Positions 1 to 11,023 of a DNA stretch of 64,000 bases are shown here, in pieces. The first letter of the stretch is position 1, and the number at the start of each line of letters is the position of its first letter. The position numbers and the translations under genes were made by a program. This DNA comes from Nitrosococcus watsonii C-113. GTDB lineage: Bacteria > Pseudomonadota > Gammaproteobacteria > Nitrosococcales > Nitrosococcaceae. A model generated the notes under the pieces. The model had not been told where the DNA came from and made no database searches. It was given only the letters and a program-made list of their open reading frames with translations. The stretch is taken from contig NC_014315.1 in NCBI RefSeq assembly GCF_000143085.1, positions 558,001-622,000 on the forward strand, in the 5' to 3' direction.

Positions 1-528
1 TACCCGCGAATTAGCGCCATCTGCACCGATGAGCACGCGCGCCCCTAAACGTTGACCTTCCGCTAGCTGTAAATAAATTTTCCGTTCATGTTGGCTAATC
101 CCGCATGGCCGGACAGGGGCATAGAAATCAATATTATTGAAGTTCTGGCATTGCTTTAGAAGCGCATTTTGAATCACCCGATTCTCAATAATGTGCCCTA
201 AATGGGGTTCCCCAATTTCGGCGCTGTCAAAATGAATTTCCCCGCTCCCAGTCCCGTCCCACACATGCATTTCCCGAAAGGGACTAAGGCGTTGTGCCGC
301 CATTCCTTGCCAAGCACCCAGATTTTTAAAAACATTCTCGGAAGCGCGGCTAATAGCCCTAACCCGAAGGTCATAAGTATCCTGAAGAGTATCCTCAGGA
401 TCAGGTGGATTGGCCTCTACTAAGGCAATTCTGAGCGTGGGAGATTGCCCTAGGGCTAATGCCAAACAGGAGCCTATTGGGCCAGCACCGACAATCAGGA
501 CATCATAGGAAGGAAAAGGTGAGGTCAT
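1..528 (-). CDS. ubiI: UbiI/VisC-type FAD-dependent ubiquinone biosynthesis hydroxylase (partial, N-terminal 176 residues)
   Basis: The reading frame opens with ATG at 528 and stays open to the window edge, so the C-terminal part is missing. The protein starts with an FAD-binding dinucleotide fold (VLIVGAGPIGSCLALAL, about residues 10-27) and reaches the flavoprotein motif GADGANSR at the truncated end. This is the UbiH/UbiF/VisC/COQ6 monooxygenase family, which hydroxylates the aromatic ring of ubiquinone precursors at the inner membrane. Its ATG overlaps the stop of the upstream paralogue (ATGA), so the two are translationally coupled. The order pepP-ubiH-ubiI matches E. coli and supports UbiI over UbiF. 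The exact hydroxylation position is inferred from synteny. Confidence 0.88.
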   Translation of the reverse strand, partial: MTSPFPSYDVLIVGAGPIGSCLALALGQSPTLRIALVEANPPDPEDTLQDTYDLRVRAISRASENVFKNLGAWQGMAAQRLSPFREMHVWDGTGSGEIHFDSAEIGEPHLGHIIENRVIQNALLKQCQNFNNIDFYAPVRPCGISQHERKIYLQLAEGQRLGARVLIGADGANSRV

Positions 529-1757
529 AGCAGGCTTAACCCCCGGGCTAGTCGTGGTTGCCGCCCTGCTAGCCCCGTGGCCTGGCGCATGAGTCGTCGC
601 TTGAGGAGGGGAAGTAAATCCAAGGCAGTTAGACCCAAGCCTCGCGCTAGGCCGAGTCCAGCGTAATTGTTGGAAAACAGGCGCACGAGAATATCGGTCG
701 ATTTGGCGATTAGGCGTTGATCCCACTGGCGCCATTGGACATAAGTCGATAAAGTTTCTGGTGCCCCTAAGTCATGGTCGGCTTTATGGGCATCGGCAAG
801 CGTTTGCGCCAAGGCAGCAACATCCCGGAGTCCTAAATTAAACCCCTGGCCAGCAACGGGATGGAGGTTATGGGCGGCATTACCGATGAGTATAGCGCGG
901 TGTGCGAGTTGTTGCTGTGAGCGGAGCAATTGGAGAGGGTAGACATGACGTTTACCAATCCGGGTAAATTGGCCAAGGCGTTGCCCGAAACGTTGCTGCA
1001 AATGGGCAAGAAAGGTTTTGTTGTCCACCGCAGCGAGATAAGGAACCTGCATGTTTTTCACCGTCCAGACCAGATTGGATCGTTTTTCACCGAGAGGTAA
1101 TAACGCTAAAGGGCCGGTATTGGTAAAGCGCTCGAAAGCTGTGCATTCATGAGGGTGTTCGGTTGCTACATTGGCGATAATGGCTGTTTGGCCATAGTCT
1201 TTTCGCTGGACTGGAATTTGTAGTAATTGTCGTACGAGGGAAGATCCTCCATCGGCAGCGATGAGCAAACGGGTAGAGAGGGTGCGGATGTGGTCTTGGG
1301 AAATGATTTGTACGCGCATCTGATCCCCCTCACCGCTAACGTTGATGACCTTGGCAGGAGAGAGAAGCTCAATTTGGGAAAAATTTTTAAGCGCTTGATA
1401 GATGATTTGGCCAAGCACTCGTGCTTCTACAACGTAACCCAATGCGGGAAGGGATGCCTGGGCAGCTTCTAGGCGTGTTACCCCAAAATGGCCCCGGTCG
1501 GATATATGGATATGGCGGATGGGGGTGGTTTTAGGGGCAATAGCGGACCAGCAGCCTATGCCTTCAAAGATTTGCCGGGAGCCAAAGGCTAGGGCAATAG
1601 CTCGGGAGTCAAAGCTGGGTTGTTCGTGCGTGGTTGGGGGGACAGCTTCGATAATGCCAATACGCAAGGGTTGGTGCGCCAAGGCTAGGGCCAAGCCACT
1701 GCCGATAAGACCACCGCCGGCGATAAGTAGGTCATAGTCGGGGGGCGTCGCCATCAT
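525..1757 (-). CDS. ubiH: UbiH-type 2-octaprenyl-6-methoxyphenol hydroxylase
   Basis: This is a 410-residue flavoprotein monooxygenase of ubiquinone biosynthesis. Residues 9-26 form the FAD-binding fold (GGGLIGSGLALAL). The ADGGSSLVR motif lies near residue 168, and the second FAD motif GNAAHNLHPVAGQGFNLGLR near 292. The length fits E. coli UbiH (392). It overlaps the end of pepP by four bases and the start of the next hydroxylase by four bases, indicating one operon. The assignment as UbiH rather than UbiI rests on its position directly after pepP, as in E. coli. Two close paralogues in tandem point to two successive ring hydroxylations. Confidence 0.9.
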   Translation of the reverse strand: MMATPPDYDLLIAGGGLIGSGLALALAHQPLRIGIIEAVPPTTHEQPSFDSRAIALAFGSRQIFEGIGCWSAIAPKTTPIRHIHISDRGHFGVTRLEAAQASLPALGYVVEARVLGQIIYQALKNFSQIELLSPAKVINVSGEGDQMRVQIISQDHIRTLSTRLLIAADGGSSLVRQLLQIPVQRKDYGQTAIIANVATEHPHECTAFERFTNTGPLALLPLGEKRSNLVWTVKNMQVPYLAAVDNKTFLAHLQQRFGQRLGQFTRIGKRHVYPLQLLRSQQQLAHRAILIGNAAHNLHPVAGQGFNLGLRDVAALAQTLADAHKADHDLGAPETLSTYVQWRQWDQRLIAKSTDILVRLFSNNYAGLGLARGLGLTALDLLPLLKRRLMRQATGLAGRQPRLARGLSLL

Positions 1758-3085
1758 AATGCGGATGCTCCTCTCTGGGAGGAAGCCATCAAGGTTTCAA
1801 TTTCGTCTACCGTTTTAGGGACATCCGCACTCAGAAGCTCACAGCCCTCTTTGGTAACGAGCACATCATCCTCAATTCTAACGCCGATATTCCACCATTT
1901 TTTAGCAATCCCCTGACTATCGGCGGGTATATACACGCCTGGTTCTACCGTTAGCGTCATGCCAGGCTCAAAAGTCCGCCATTCACCATCGACTTTATAA
2001 TCCCCTACATCATGAACGTCCATGCCAAGCCAGTGACCCGTGCGGTGCATATAAAAGCGGCGATAATGCTCCTTTTTTAGTAGCGTACTCACGCGCCCCT
2101 TGAGCAGGCCAAGAGCTGCTAGGCCCTCGGTGAGCACCTGGACGGCCGCTTCATGGGGTTGATTCCAGTGATTGCCTGGTTGGACCTCGGCAATAGCGGC
2201 AAGCTGCGCTTCCAGGACGAGTTCGTAAATAGATCTTTGGGCCGAAGAAAAGCGGCCGCTCACTGGAAATGTACGGGTAATGTCCGCAGCATAATAGTCA
2301 TACTCGGCGCCGGCATCGATCAAAAGTAGATCGCCTTTTTTTAAGCGGGCATTATTATCGGTATAGTGGAGAATACAAGCATTGCCGCCGCTGCCTACAA
2401 TGGAGGGGTAAGCGGGGGCGCGACAGCCGTGGCTGAAAAAATGGTGAAGGTACTCCGCTTCTATCTGGTATTCCATGATGCCAGGCTGGCAGATTTCCAT
2501 AGCACGGATGTGAGCTTGAGCAGAAATCCGGGCTGCCTCCCGCATGGTTTTAATTTCTTGTGCACTTTTAATCAGACGCATTTCATGAAGTAGATGATCA
2601 AGGGCGATAAACTCCCCCGGCGGGCGTTTGCCTGCACGGGATGCCCGTCGGATATGGTTGACCCACCCTATCATCCGTTGATCGAAAGCAGGATAGTAGC
2701 CCATGGCGTAGTAGACCCGGGCCTTGTCTTCTAGGAGGCCAGGCAAGATATCGTCGATATCAGTAATAGGAAAGGAATCGTCAGCACCATAATACTTGCA
2801 GGCGCCTTGGGTACTAGCGCGGCGGCCTTCCCAGATTTCTTTCTCCGGATCTTGCTCCCGGCAGAAGAGGAGATATTCCCCGTGTTTGCGTCCAGGAACG
2901 AAGACTGCCACTGCTTCGGGCTCGGGAAAGCCCGTCAAATAGTAGAAATCGCTATCGGCGCGAAAGGGAAACATCACATCTCGATTTCGAGGATAAATAC
3001 TTGCTGTGGGAAGGATAGCTATGCTGTCTTCCCCCATCATTTGTAATAAGCGTTTACGGCGGCGTGCGAATTCCTTGGCTTCCAT
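1754..3085 (-). CDS. pepP: Xaa-Pro aminopeptidase (aminopeptidase P)
   Basis: This 443-residue cytosolic metallopeptidase removes the N-terminal residue from peptides with proline in second position. An N-terminal AMP_N domain (about 1-170) precedes the pita-bread catalytic domain. The dinuclear metal ligands are visible: Asp residues in DAGAEYDYYAADITRTF, His in HRTGHWLGMDVHDVGDY, Glu in TVEPGVYI and Glu in GVRIEDDVL. The length is nearly identical to E. coli PepP (441). It lies 35 bp downstream of ygfB and overlaps ubiH, the conserved gammaproteobacterial arrangement. Confidence 0.96.
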   Translation of the reverse strand: MEAKEFARRRKRLLQMMGEDSIAILPTASIYPRNRDVMFPFRADSDFYYLTGFPEPEAVAVFVPGRKHGEYLLFCREQDPEKEIWEGRRASTQGACKYYGADDSFPITDIDDILPGLLEDKARVYYAMGYYPAFDQRMIGWVNHIRRASRAGKRPPGEFIALDHLLHEMRLIKSAQEIKTMREAARISAQAHIRAMEICQPGIMEYQIEAEYLHHFFSHGCRAPAYPSIVGSGGNACILHYTDNNARLKKGDLLLIDAGAEYDYYAADITRTFPVSGRFSSAQRSIYELVLEAQLAAIAEVQPGNHWNQPHEAAVQVLTEGLAALGLLKGRVSTLLKKEHYRRFYMHRTGHWLGMDVHDVGDYKVDGEWRTFEPGMTLTVEPGVYIPADSQGIAKKWWNIGVRIEDDVLVTKEGCELLSADVPKTVDEIETLMASSQRGASAL

Positions 3086-3120
3086 GGCTAAGTAAGGTGG
3101 CTCATGCCTTAATATAAAGT

Positions 3121-3651
3121 TTAAAGGGAGGAATTGCTAGCAGCGAGATGAAGACTTTCGTACACTAGCAATAGCCCCATACGGAGGTATTCGGCAATCT
3201 CGTTATAGGCTGCTTCGTTTTCTTGGGAGCCGTCGCTTGGAGAATGTACCATGTTTGCAATCTCTGCGGCATCTTTGAGGAATTCCTGGGTATCGCCGTC
3301 TAGGTCAGTTTCTCTTCTTAGGCCACCAATGCCCAAACCATAGAGGAATCCTCGCGACCAACTGGCAAGGGCCTCGGTTCGTTGAGCAAGGGGCTGTTCA
3401 TCATGGGGGAGCAAAAGACGGATATCTAAATCGGGACTATTTATTTGCTGTTCGGTGAATTCAAATAGCGCTTCCAGCTTTTTTTTATCTTGGTTGTTGG
3501 CCTGGGGGGCAATCTCCTCGATCCAAGTTTTAGCAGTTTGGTTTTTTCTGGCGCAAAGAAATCCGCACAAAGATCCATGAATCTCGGGGAGATCCGCACA
3601 GGAATCGAGGTTACGGAGAGCCTCCAAAAGCTTTGAATAAATGTCAGCCAT
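3121..3651 (-). CDS. ygfB: YgfB/UPF0149 family protein
   Basis: This 176-residue acidic protein belongs to the YecA/YgfB-like UPF0149 family. Visible family traits are the ELPEIHGSLCGFLCAR-like N-terminus (DLPEIHGSLCGFLCA) and the central SWSRGFLYGLGIGG segment. It lacks the C-terminal SEC-C zinc motif of YecA, as expected for YgfB. In Pseudomonas, YgfB acts as an intracellular regulator, but its job here is unknown. It leads the ygfB-pepP-ubiH-ubiI operon and is divergent from the zapA cluster, with a shared promoter region of about 137 bp. Confidence 0.9.
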   Translation of the reverse strand: MADIYSKLLEALRNLDSCADLPEIHGSLCGFLCARKNQTAKTWIEEIAPQANNQDKKKLEALFEFTEQQINSPDLDIRLLLPHDEQPLAQRTEALASWSRGFLYGLGIGGLRRETDLDGDTQEFLKDAAEIANMVHSPSDGSQENEAAYNEIAEYLRMGLLLVYESLHLAASNSSL

Positions 3652-3788
3652 TATTTTAATGCTAAAATAATTTTTTATCCTAACATTAAATGGCGGTTTT
3701 AAGGTACCTTTGCGCCTTGTTCGGTTGTCGTCGTTGACCCACTTCTGCTGCCGCTCTATATTGGGTAAAAATCAAGAGGCTACCGAAT

Positions 3789-3998
3789 ATGGTAGAGAAT
3801 ATGGTTAAGCAATTAGAGTGGCGAATTGAGGAACTCATCGATCTGTGTAATCACCTCAGGGAAGAAAATCAATTTTTACGGGAGCAGAACGCGGATCTCA
3901 TTTCTGAGAGGGCAAAACTGATTGAACAAACTGAACTTGCACGAAGCCGGGTTGAGGGGATGATCACACGCCTCAAATCTATGGAGCAGGCATCATGA
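3789..3998 (+). CDS. Small coiled-coil protein upstream of ZapA (TIGR02449-type)
   Basis: This 69-residue, highly charged protein is almost entirely helical heptad-like sequence (QLEWRIEELIDLCNHLREEN and following), so it should form a coiled coil. Similar small proteins precede zapA in many gammaproteobacteria and resemble ZapB in size and character. That resemblance suggests, but does not prove, a link to Z-ring assembly. An AAGAGG sequence at about 3774 supports the first ATG; a second in-frame ATG lies at 3801. The stop codon overlaps the zapA start (ATGA), implying translational coupling. Confidence 0.82.
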   Translation: MVENMVKQLEWRIEELIDLCNHLREENQFLREQNADLISERAKLIEQTELARSRVEGMITRLKSMEQAS

Positions 3999-4306
3999 AT
4001 GATGAAGCCCAGCCAGTGGTATTGCATATATTGGGTAAGGAATATCGGGTGGTTTGTCCTCCTGGCGAGGAAGAAGCGTTACTAACAGCAGCTCGCTACC
4101 TCAGTCAGAAGATGGAGGAAATCAAAGCTGGCGGTAAAATTATCGGAGTGGAACGGGTAGCCGTAATGAGCGCTTTGAACATTGCCCATGAATTGCTGCG
4201 AGAGCAAAGCAGGAAAGAAGGAGAACGAGAATTAAATGAGCGAATCAAATCGCTTCGACATAAAGTGGAAGCTGTGTTAGAAGAATGTCGCCAGGTCGAT
4301 CCGTAA
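3995..4306 (+). CDS. zapA: Cell division protein ZapA
   Basis: ZapA is a 103-residue cytosolic protein that bundles FtsZ filaments and stabilises the Z ring. The sequence shows the N-terminal ZapA core (VVLHILGKEYRVVCPPGEEE, then LLTAARYLSQKMEEI) followed by a C-terminal coiled coil rich in Glu, Arg and Lys (about 60-103), matching family length. It overlaps the preceding coiled-coil gene by four bases. 6S RNA follows 47 bp downstream, the same zapA-ssrS order as in E. coli. Confidence 0.95.
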   Translation: MNDEAQPVVLHILGKEYRVVCPPGEEEALLTAARYLSQKMEEIKAGGKIIGVERVAVMSALNIAHELLREQSRKEGERELNERIKSLRHKVEAVLEECRQVDP

Positions 4307-4317
4307 ATCCCAGATGG

Positions 4318-4346
4318 CTGGATTTTATTACCAATTAGGGTACAAT
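4318..4346 (+). promoter_or_regulatory. Probable sigma70 promoter of 6S RNA
   Basis: A TACAAT -10 hexamer lies at 4341-4346, seven bases before the predicted 6S 5' end. A weak -35 candidate (CTGGAT, 4318-4323) is spaced 17 bp upstream. Both lie between the zapA stop and the 6S body, so the RNA can be made independently of zapA. Confidence 0.55.
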
Positions 4347-4352
4347 ATAAAT

Positions 4353-4531
4353 ACCCTGCGGTGTGCGCCAGTGAATTGTATTCCTTGAGCCTATATTTAA
4401 ACGCTAGGGGGGCAGGATTCGATGATGCCAATGAGCATATCCGCTGAGTAGCGGAGAGCCTACGACATCACGCGGAGCTCCCACTTGAACTGTTCGGTTC
4501 AAGAGCGATGTTCACAGCGGCATTGCGGGGT
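4353..4531 (+). ncRNA. ssrS: 6S RNA
   Basis: 6S RNA binds the sigma70 RNA polymerase holoenzyme by mimicking an open promoter, lowering transcription in stationary phase. Evidence is threefold. It sits directly after zapA. The 5' part contains CCTTGAGCCTATATTTAAACG, the equivalent of the conserved CCTGAGCCGATATTT of E. coli. The 3' part contains CACTTGAACTGTTCGGTTCAAG, the equivalent of the conserved hairpin near the E. coli 3' end. CCCTGC at 4354-4359 can pair with GCGGGG at 4525-4530 to close the terminal stem. The length, about 179 nt, fits. Its last 20 bases overlap the 3' end of aroE on the other strand. Confidence 0.88.
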
Positions 4532-5360
4532 TTTTAATAGCCATTTCTCGCCTTAATTGTGCAATAATCGGCGTTGATTTCGGGCGTACCTTACGCCAAA
4601 TAAAGAATGCTTCCGCGGCTTGTTCTACTAACATCCCTAATCCATCTAGCGACTGCGCCGCCCCGTGAGTTTGACCCCATTTCATGAAAATAGTGGGCTC
4701 ATTGCCGTACATCATGTCGTAAACCCAGCCACCAGGATGTAATATGCCTCTGGGAAGGGGCGGGAGCTTACCTTGAAGGCTACTAGCGGTAGCATTAATA
4801 ATAAGATGGAAAGAATTATTTTCAAGTAGCTCATAGCCGCCGCCTGTAATTACCCCAAACGGACTAAATCGGGCTGCTAGTTCTCTAGCCTTAGTCGGAG
4901 TACGGTTAACTACAACGAGGTGATAAGGTTGTTCTTTTAGTAATGCTTCTATAACGCCAGAAGCTGCGCCACCGGCGCCGAGCAGCAGAACCCGCCGATT
5001 GGCAATACGGCCTCCGTGGTTATCAATAAGATCCCGTACCAGCCCTACGCCATCGGTATTATCCCCTAGGAGTGATCCGTTCTTCTCTAAGAGAATGGTA
5101 TTGACTGCCTTGGCCCGTTGCGCTTGAGGGCTGCATTGATCCACCAGCCTCCAGGCCTCGGCTTTCAAGGGAATGGTAATATTTAATCCTTCACCCTCTT
5201 GCTGTTGGAATGCAGTGATTGCATCTGCTAGCTTGCCAGTTTCTACTTGGAGCGCCTTATAGGTGAGTATTTGGCCTGTTTGCTGCGCAAAGGCTGTATG
5301 AATTTGAGGTGATTTGCTATGGGCGATAGGATTGCCCATGACGGCGTAGCGGTCTGGCAT
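4512..5360 (-). CDS. aroE: Shikimate 5-dehydrogenase
   Basis: AroE (282 residues) reduces 3-dehydroshikimate to shikimate with NADPH in aromatic amino acid synthesis. Visible motifs are the shikimate-binding NPIAHSKSPQIH (about 9-20), the catalytic Lys in NITIPLKAEAW (about 58-68), Asn/Asp in GDNTDGVGL (about 100), the Rossmann glycine loop LLLGAGGAASGV (about 125) and the C-terminal GLGMLVEQAAEAFFIW. It follows hemB on the same strand 14 bp downstream. The last codons read antisense across the terminal stem of 6S RNA. Confidence 0.96.
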   Translation of the reverse strand: MPDRYAVMGNPIAHSKSPQIHTAFAQQTGQILTYKALQVETGKLADAITAFQQQEGEGLNITIPLKAEAWRLVDQCSPQAQRAKAVNTILLEKNGSLLGDNTDGVGLVRDLIDNHGGRIANRRVLLLGAGGAASGVIEALLKEQPYHLVVVNRTPTKARELAARFSPFGVITGGGYELLENNSFHLIINATASSLQGKLPPLPRGILHPGGWVYDMMYGNEPTIFMKWGQTHGAAQSLDGLGMLVEQAAEAFFIWRKVRPKSTPIIAQLRREMAIKNPAMPL

Positions 5361-5374
5361 ACGGTTGGTTTCCG

Positions 5375-6463
<1,089 letters not shown>

Positions 6464-6574
6464 CTATGCTTACTCATAGACAGTCTAAGGGGTGATAAAG
6501 TAAAATTTGTTTTTATTTTAGAGTAACCTTATAAATTATTCTGTTTTCGTTTTTTATCCTTGCTGGAGGTTTAT

Positions 6575-7720
6575 TTGCGCCCTGAAGCCCTACTTGCCCT
6601 TGAAGATGGCAGTGTATTTCGAGGCACCGCTATTGGCTGCCAAGGGCAGACAGTAGGCGAAGTTGTGTTTAATACTGCTATGACAGGGTACCAAGAAATT
6701 TTAACGGACCCTTCCTATTGCCAGCAGATTGTTACTTTAACCTATCCTCACGTTGGAAATGTGGGTGCTAACAGTGAAGATCAGGAATCGGATCGAGTTT
6801 ATGCCAGCGGCTTGGCTATTCGTGATTATTCCTTTGCTGTCAGCAATTGGCGGGCGCGAGAACCACTAGGTGCTTTTTTAGCCAGGCATCAGGTGGTAGC
6901 TATTGCCGATATTGATACCCGCAGGCTTACCCGGCACTTGCGCCAGCACGGTGCGCTCAATGGCTGCATCATGGCCGGTGAAGGCATTGATGAAGCAGAG
7001 GCGCTAGTACAAGCACGGGCATTTCCAGGTCTCAAAGGTATGGATCTTGCCCAAGCTGTGACTACGGATGCTTCCTATGGCTGGTCCGAGGGAAGCTGGC
7101 GCTTGGAGCAAACAGCATTTGCCGCCGGTAAAAAGATTAAAGAGCGATTTCATGTCGTAGTCTATGACTTTGGTGTTAAACGTAATATTTTACGGATGTT
7201 GGTGGATCGGGGATGCCGGGTCACGGTGGTGCCGGCCAAGACTTCCGCCAAGGAAGCACTGGCTTTGTCTCCGGATGGAATCGTGCTTTCTAATGGCCCT
7301 GGCGATCCGGACCCTTGCGGCTATGCCATTACGGCGATTCAGGAGTTTTTGGCTCAGCCTATACCGTTATTTGGTATCTGTCTGGGCCATCAATTACTCG
7401 CCCTCGCTAGCGGGGCTACGACGGTAAAGTTGAAATTTGGCCACCATGGTGCCAACCATCCAGTACAGGATCTGGCGACTGGAGAAGTACTTATCACCAG
7501 TCAGAATCATGGTTTCGCGGTGAATGAAAAAACCTTACCCCCGTGCCTAGAGCCTACCCACCGTTCTCTGTTCGATGGTACCTTGCAAGGTATCCAGCAT
7601 AGGGATAAGCTAGTCCTTGGTTTTCAAGGACATCCTGAGGCCAGCCCTGGCCCGCGTGATATAGCCCCATTATTTGACCGTTTTATTACTCTGATGCAAA
7701 AAGCCCATACCCAGCAATAG
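6575..7720 (+). CDS. carA: Carbamoyl-phosphate synthase small (glutaminase) subunit
   Basis: CarA (381 residues) hydrolyses glutamine and channels ammonia to CarB for carbamoyl phosphate, the precursor of arginine and pyrimidines. The N-terminal CPSase small-chain domain ([17 protein letters not shown] and following) precedes a class I glutamine amidotransferase domain. That domain has the nucleophile Cys in [15 protein letters not shown] and the His/Glu pair in [12 protein letters not shown]. The start is TTG at 6575 with GGAGG five bases upstream (6565-6569). An upstream TTG at 6560 overlaps that ribosome site and is unlikely. carB follows 81 bp downstream. Confidence 0.96.
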   Translation: MRPEALLALEDGSVFRGTAIGCQGQTVGEVVFNTAMTGYQEILTDPSYCQQIVTLTYPHVGNVGANSEDQESDRVYASGLAIRDYSFAVSNWRAREPLGAFLARHQVVAIADIDTRRLTRHLRQHGALNGCIMAGEGIDEAEALVQARAFPGLKGMDLAQAVTTDASYGWSEGSWRLEQTAFAAGKKIKERFHVVVYDFGVKRNILRMLVDRGCRVTVVPAKTSAKEALALSPDGIVLSNGPGDPDPCGYAITAIQEFLAQPIPLFGICLGHQLLALASGATTVKLKFGHHGANHPVQDLATGEVLITSQNHGFAVNEKTLPPCLEPTHRSLFDGTLQGIQHRDKLVLGFQGHPEASPGPRDIAPLFDRFITLMQKAHTQQ

Positions 7721-7801
7721 GCGCTTAGTGTGGCTGTTGGTGCAGTGTTATGAGTATTTGCCTAAGGTAGATAGAAGCGGCCTGCTGAGAATAAATGACC
7801 C

Positions 7802-10800
7802 ATGCCGAAACGGAACGATATTAATAGCATAGTGATTCTCGGTGCTGGACCTATTGTAATTGGCCAGGCCTGCGAGTTTGACTATTCTGGTGCCCAAGCT
7901 TGCAAGTCCCTCAAAGAGGAAGGCTATCGGGTAATTCTGGTGAATTCTAACCCAGCAACCATCATGACTGATCCAGGACTAGCCGATGCTACTTACATTG
8001 AGCCGTTAACCTGGAAAACGGTGGCCAGAATCATTGAAAAGGAGCGCCCCGATGCGTTATTACCCACTATGGGTGGGCAAACAGCTTTAAATTGCGCGCT
8101 GGACTTGGCTCGCGAGGGCATTCTGGAACGTTATGGCGTGGAAATGATAGGAGCGAACCAGGAAGCTATTAATAAAGCCGAAGACCGGGATCTCTTTCGC
8201 CAGGCGATGCAGAAAATTGGCTTGGATATGCCCCGTTCGGCGATCGCCCATAGTCTAGAAGAAGCGCAGCAGGCTCAGAGGGATTTAGGATTCCCGATTG
8301 TTATTCGGCCGTCGTTTACCTTGGGGGGATCGGGGGGTGGTATTGCCTACAATCGGGAAGAGTTCGTGGAAATCTGCGAGCGAGGCCTAGATCTCAGCCC
8401 CAGTTCAGAGTTGCTTATCGATGAGTCTGTGCTTGGCTGGAAGGAATTTGAGATGGAGGTGGTGCGGGACAGCAAGGATAATTGCATCATTATTTGCGCT
8501 ATTGAAAATTTAGATCCAATGGGGGTGCATACGGGGGATTCCATTACCGTGGCGCCCGCTCAAACCCTTACGGATAAGGAATACCAGGTGATGCGCGATG
8601 CCGCCATTGCAGTATTGCGCGAGATTGGGGTGGAGACCGGCGGCTCTAACGTGCAGTTTGCCGTCAATCCAGAGGATGGGCGATTAATCATTATTGAAAT
8701 GAATCCCCGGGTCTCTCGTTCTTCAGCCCTAGCTTCTAAAGCCACGGGCTTTCCCATTGCGAAGGTGGCCGCAAAACTAGCCGTTGGCTATACGCTGGAT
8801 GAGCTTCAGAATGAAATTACTGGTGGTCTGACTCCGGCTTCCTTCGAGCCTAGTATTGATTATGTAGTCACGAAAATACCCCGTTTTACCTTCGAAAAAT
8901 TTCCTAAAGCGGATGCCCGCTTAACCACGCAGATGAAATCCGTGGGCGAAGTAATGGCCATTGGCCGAAACTTTCAAGAATCCCTGCAAAAAGCGCTTCG
9001 TGGTTTAGAAACGGGCGCGGATGGTTTCAATGAAAAAGTGGATCTAACGGCGAAAGATGCCGCGGAAACCTTACGTTACCAACTGCGGGTGCCTTCTGCG
9101 GATCGGCTCTATTATCTTGCGGATGCCTTCCGGGCTGGCTTTTCCATGCAGGAGGTTTATGGCTTAAGCCATATTGATCCTTGGTTCTTGGCTCAGATTC
9201 AAGAATTGATTCAGGTTGAGCAAGGGTTACAGGGGATCTCTCTGAAGCAAGTGGAGAAAGATCAGCTCTATCGTTTGAAGCGCCAAGGCTTTTCAGATCG
9301 TAGGTTGGCCATTCTCCTTGGGGTAGAGGAAAAGGAAGTACGGCAGCGGCGGCATACGCTTGGTATCCGCCCCGTTTATAAGCGAGTGGATACCTGCGGG
9401 GCTGAATTTGCTACCACCACGGCCTATCTTTATTCCACCTATGATGAGGAGTGTGAAGCGGCCCCTAGTCAGCGTAATAAGATCATGGTGCTTGGAGGTG
9501 GACCCAACCGTATTGGCCAAGGGATTGAATTTGATTACTGTTGTGTGCATGCCGCGTTGGCATTACGGGAAGATGGTTACGAGACTATCATGGTCAATTG
9601 TAACCCAGAGACGGTTTCCACCGACTATGATACTTCCGACCGGCTCTACTTTGAACCTTTGACTCTGGAAGATGTTCTGGAGATTATCTCCCTGGAGCAG
9701 CCCCAAGGGGTTATCGTTCAATACGGCGGCCAAACGCCCCTCAAGCTAGCGCGGGCTTTGGAGGCGGCAGGGGCGCCGATTATCGGTACTTCCCCGGACT
9801 CTATCGATTTGGCCGAAGATCGGGAACGGTTTCAAAGGCTCATTGAGAAACTTGGGCTTAAGCAGCCCCCTAATCGTACTGCCCGCACCCAGGAAGAAGC
9901 TCTCCGCTTAGCCGCTGAAATTGGCTACCCTTTAGTGGTCAGGCCCTCCTATGTGCTTGGGGGACGCGCCATGGAAATCGTCTACACTGCGGATGAACTC
10001 GCCAGATACATGAAAGAAGCGGTGAGTGTTTCTAACGATTCTCCGGTGCTATTGGATCGGTTTTTAGATGAAGCCACCGAGGTGGATGTCGATGCCATCT
10101 GTGATGGAGGGCAAGTCATGGTCGGTGGTATTATGGAGCATATTGAACAAGCCGGTGTCCATTCTGGCGACTCGGCATGTGCTTTGCCGCCTTTTAGTTT
10201 GAACGCTGCGGTGCAGAATCGGCTGCGGGAGCAAGTGTGTAACATGGCCCGTGAGCTTAAGGTGGTGGGTTTAATGAATACCCAGTTTGCTATCCAAGCA
10301 AACGAGATTTATGTACTTGAGGTTAATCCTCGCGCCTCCCGGACCGTGCCTTTTGTTTCCAAAACGATTGGCATTCCCCTTGCCAAGATTGCCGCCCGTT
10401 GCATGATGGGTCAGAGCTTGGCAGAGCAAGGGATGATAGAGGAAATAATACCCCATTATTTCGCGGTAAAAGAAGCAGTTTTTCCCTTTATCAAATTTTC
10501 CGGTGTTGATCCTATCTTGGGGCCAGAGATGAAATCAACGGGGGAGGTAATGGGAACTGGACGCTATTTTGGCGAGGCTTTCTATAAGGCGCTTTTGGGA
10601 GCCGGAGTAGTACTGCCCCAACAAGGCAAGGTCTTTATTAGTGTTCGAGATGCTGATAAGCAGCGGATCATTCCGATTGCGCAGGAACTCTCTAGGTTGG
10701 GTTTTGAGCTTTTAGCTACCCGGGGGACTAGCGCAGTATTGGGCCAGGAGGGAGTTGCTTGCCTCCAGGTTAATAAGGTGCTCGAAGGTCAGCCCCATAT

Positions 10801-11023
10801 TGTAGATATGATAAAAAATGACGAAATTGCGCTTATCATTAACACCACAGAAGGTCGTAAGGCAGTTTCCGATTCTTACGCCATTCGTCGTTCAGCTTTA
10901 CAACATAAGGTGACCTATACCACTACCGTAGCTGGCGCGTGGGCCACTTGTGAGGCCCTGCGTGCAGAGACCACCGATTCGGTCTACCGATTACAAGATT
11001 TACAGCGGGAGGCGCAAAAATGA
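7802..11023 (+). CDS. carB: Carbamoyl-phosphate synthase large subunit
   Basis: CarB (1073 residues, the same length as E. coli) makes carbamoyl phosphate from bicarbonate, ammonia and two ATP. Two homologous ATP-grasp halves are clear: the first starts [20 protein letters not shown], and the second starts at about residue 562 with [21 protein letters not shown]-terminal MGS-like allosteric domain (about 940-1073) begins after [18 protein letters not shown]-binding segments [10 protein letters not shown] and [13 protein letters not shown] are present. The stop codon overlaps the greA start (ATGA), so carA-carB-greA behaves as an operon. Confidence 0.98.
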   Translation: MPKRNDINSIVILGAGPIVIGQACEFDYSGAQACKSLKEEGYRVILVNSNPATIMTDPGLADATYIEPLTWKTVARIIEKERPDALLPTMGGQTALNCALDLAREGILERYGVEMIGANQEAINKAEDRDLFRQAMQKIGLDMPRSAIAHSLEEAQQAQRDLGFPIVIRPSFTLGGSGGGIAYNREEFVEICERGLDLSPSSELLIDESVLGWKEFEMEVVRDSKDNCIIICAIENLDPMGVHTGDSITVAPAQTLTDKEYQVMRDAAIAVLREIGVETGGSNVQFAVNPEDGRLIIIEMNPRVSRSSALASKATGFPIAKVAAKLAVGYTLDELQNEITGGLTPASFEPSIDYVVTKIPRFTFEKFPKADARLTTQMKSVGEVMAIGRNFQESLQKALRGLETGADGFNEKVDLTAKDAAETLRYQLRVPSADRLYYLADAFRAGFSMQEVYGLSHIDPWFLAQIQELIQVEQGLQGISLKQVEKDQLYRLKRQGFSDRRLAILLGVEEKEVRQRRHTLGIRPVYKRVDTCGAEFATTTAYLYSTYDEECEAAPSQRNKIMVLGGGPNRIGQGIEFDYCCVHAALALREDGYETIMVNCNPETVSTDYDTSDRLYFEPLTLEDVLEIISLEQPQGVIVQYGGQTPLKLARALEAAGAPIIGTSPDSIDLAEDRERFQRLIEKLGLKQPPNRTARTQEEALRLAAEIGYPLVVRPSYVLGGRAMEIVYTADELARYMKEAVSVSNDSPVLLDRFLDEATEVDVDAICDGGQVMVGGIMEHIEQAGVHSGDSACALPPFSLNAAVQNRLREQVCNMARELKVVGLMNTQFAIQANEIYVLEVNPRASRTVPFVSKTIGIPLAKIAARCMMGQSLAEQGMIEEIIPHYFAVKEAVFPFIKFSGVDPILGPEMKSTGEVMGTGRYFGEAFYKALLGAGVVLPQQGKVFISVRDADKQRIIPIAQELSRLGFELLATRGTSAVLGQEGVACLQVNKVLEGQPHIVDMIKNDEIALIINTTEGRKAVSDSYAIRRSALQHKVTYTTTVAGAWATCEALRAETTDSVYRLQDLQREAQK

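Noticed and set aside
9360-9662. A 100-residue frame inside carB
   Set aside because: It is an out-of-frame shadow of carB with no ribosome site or family match.
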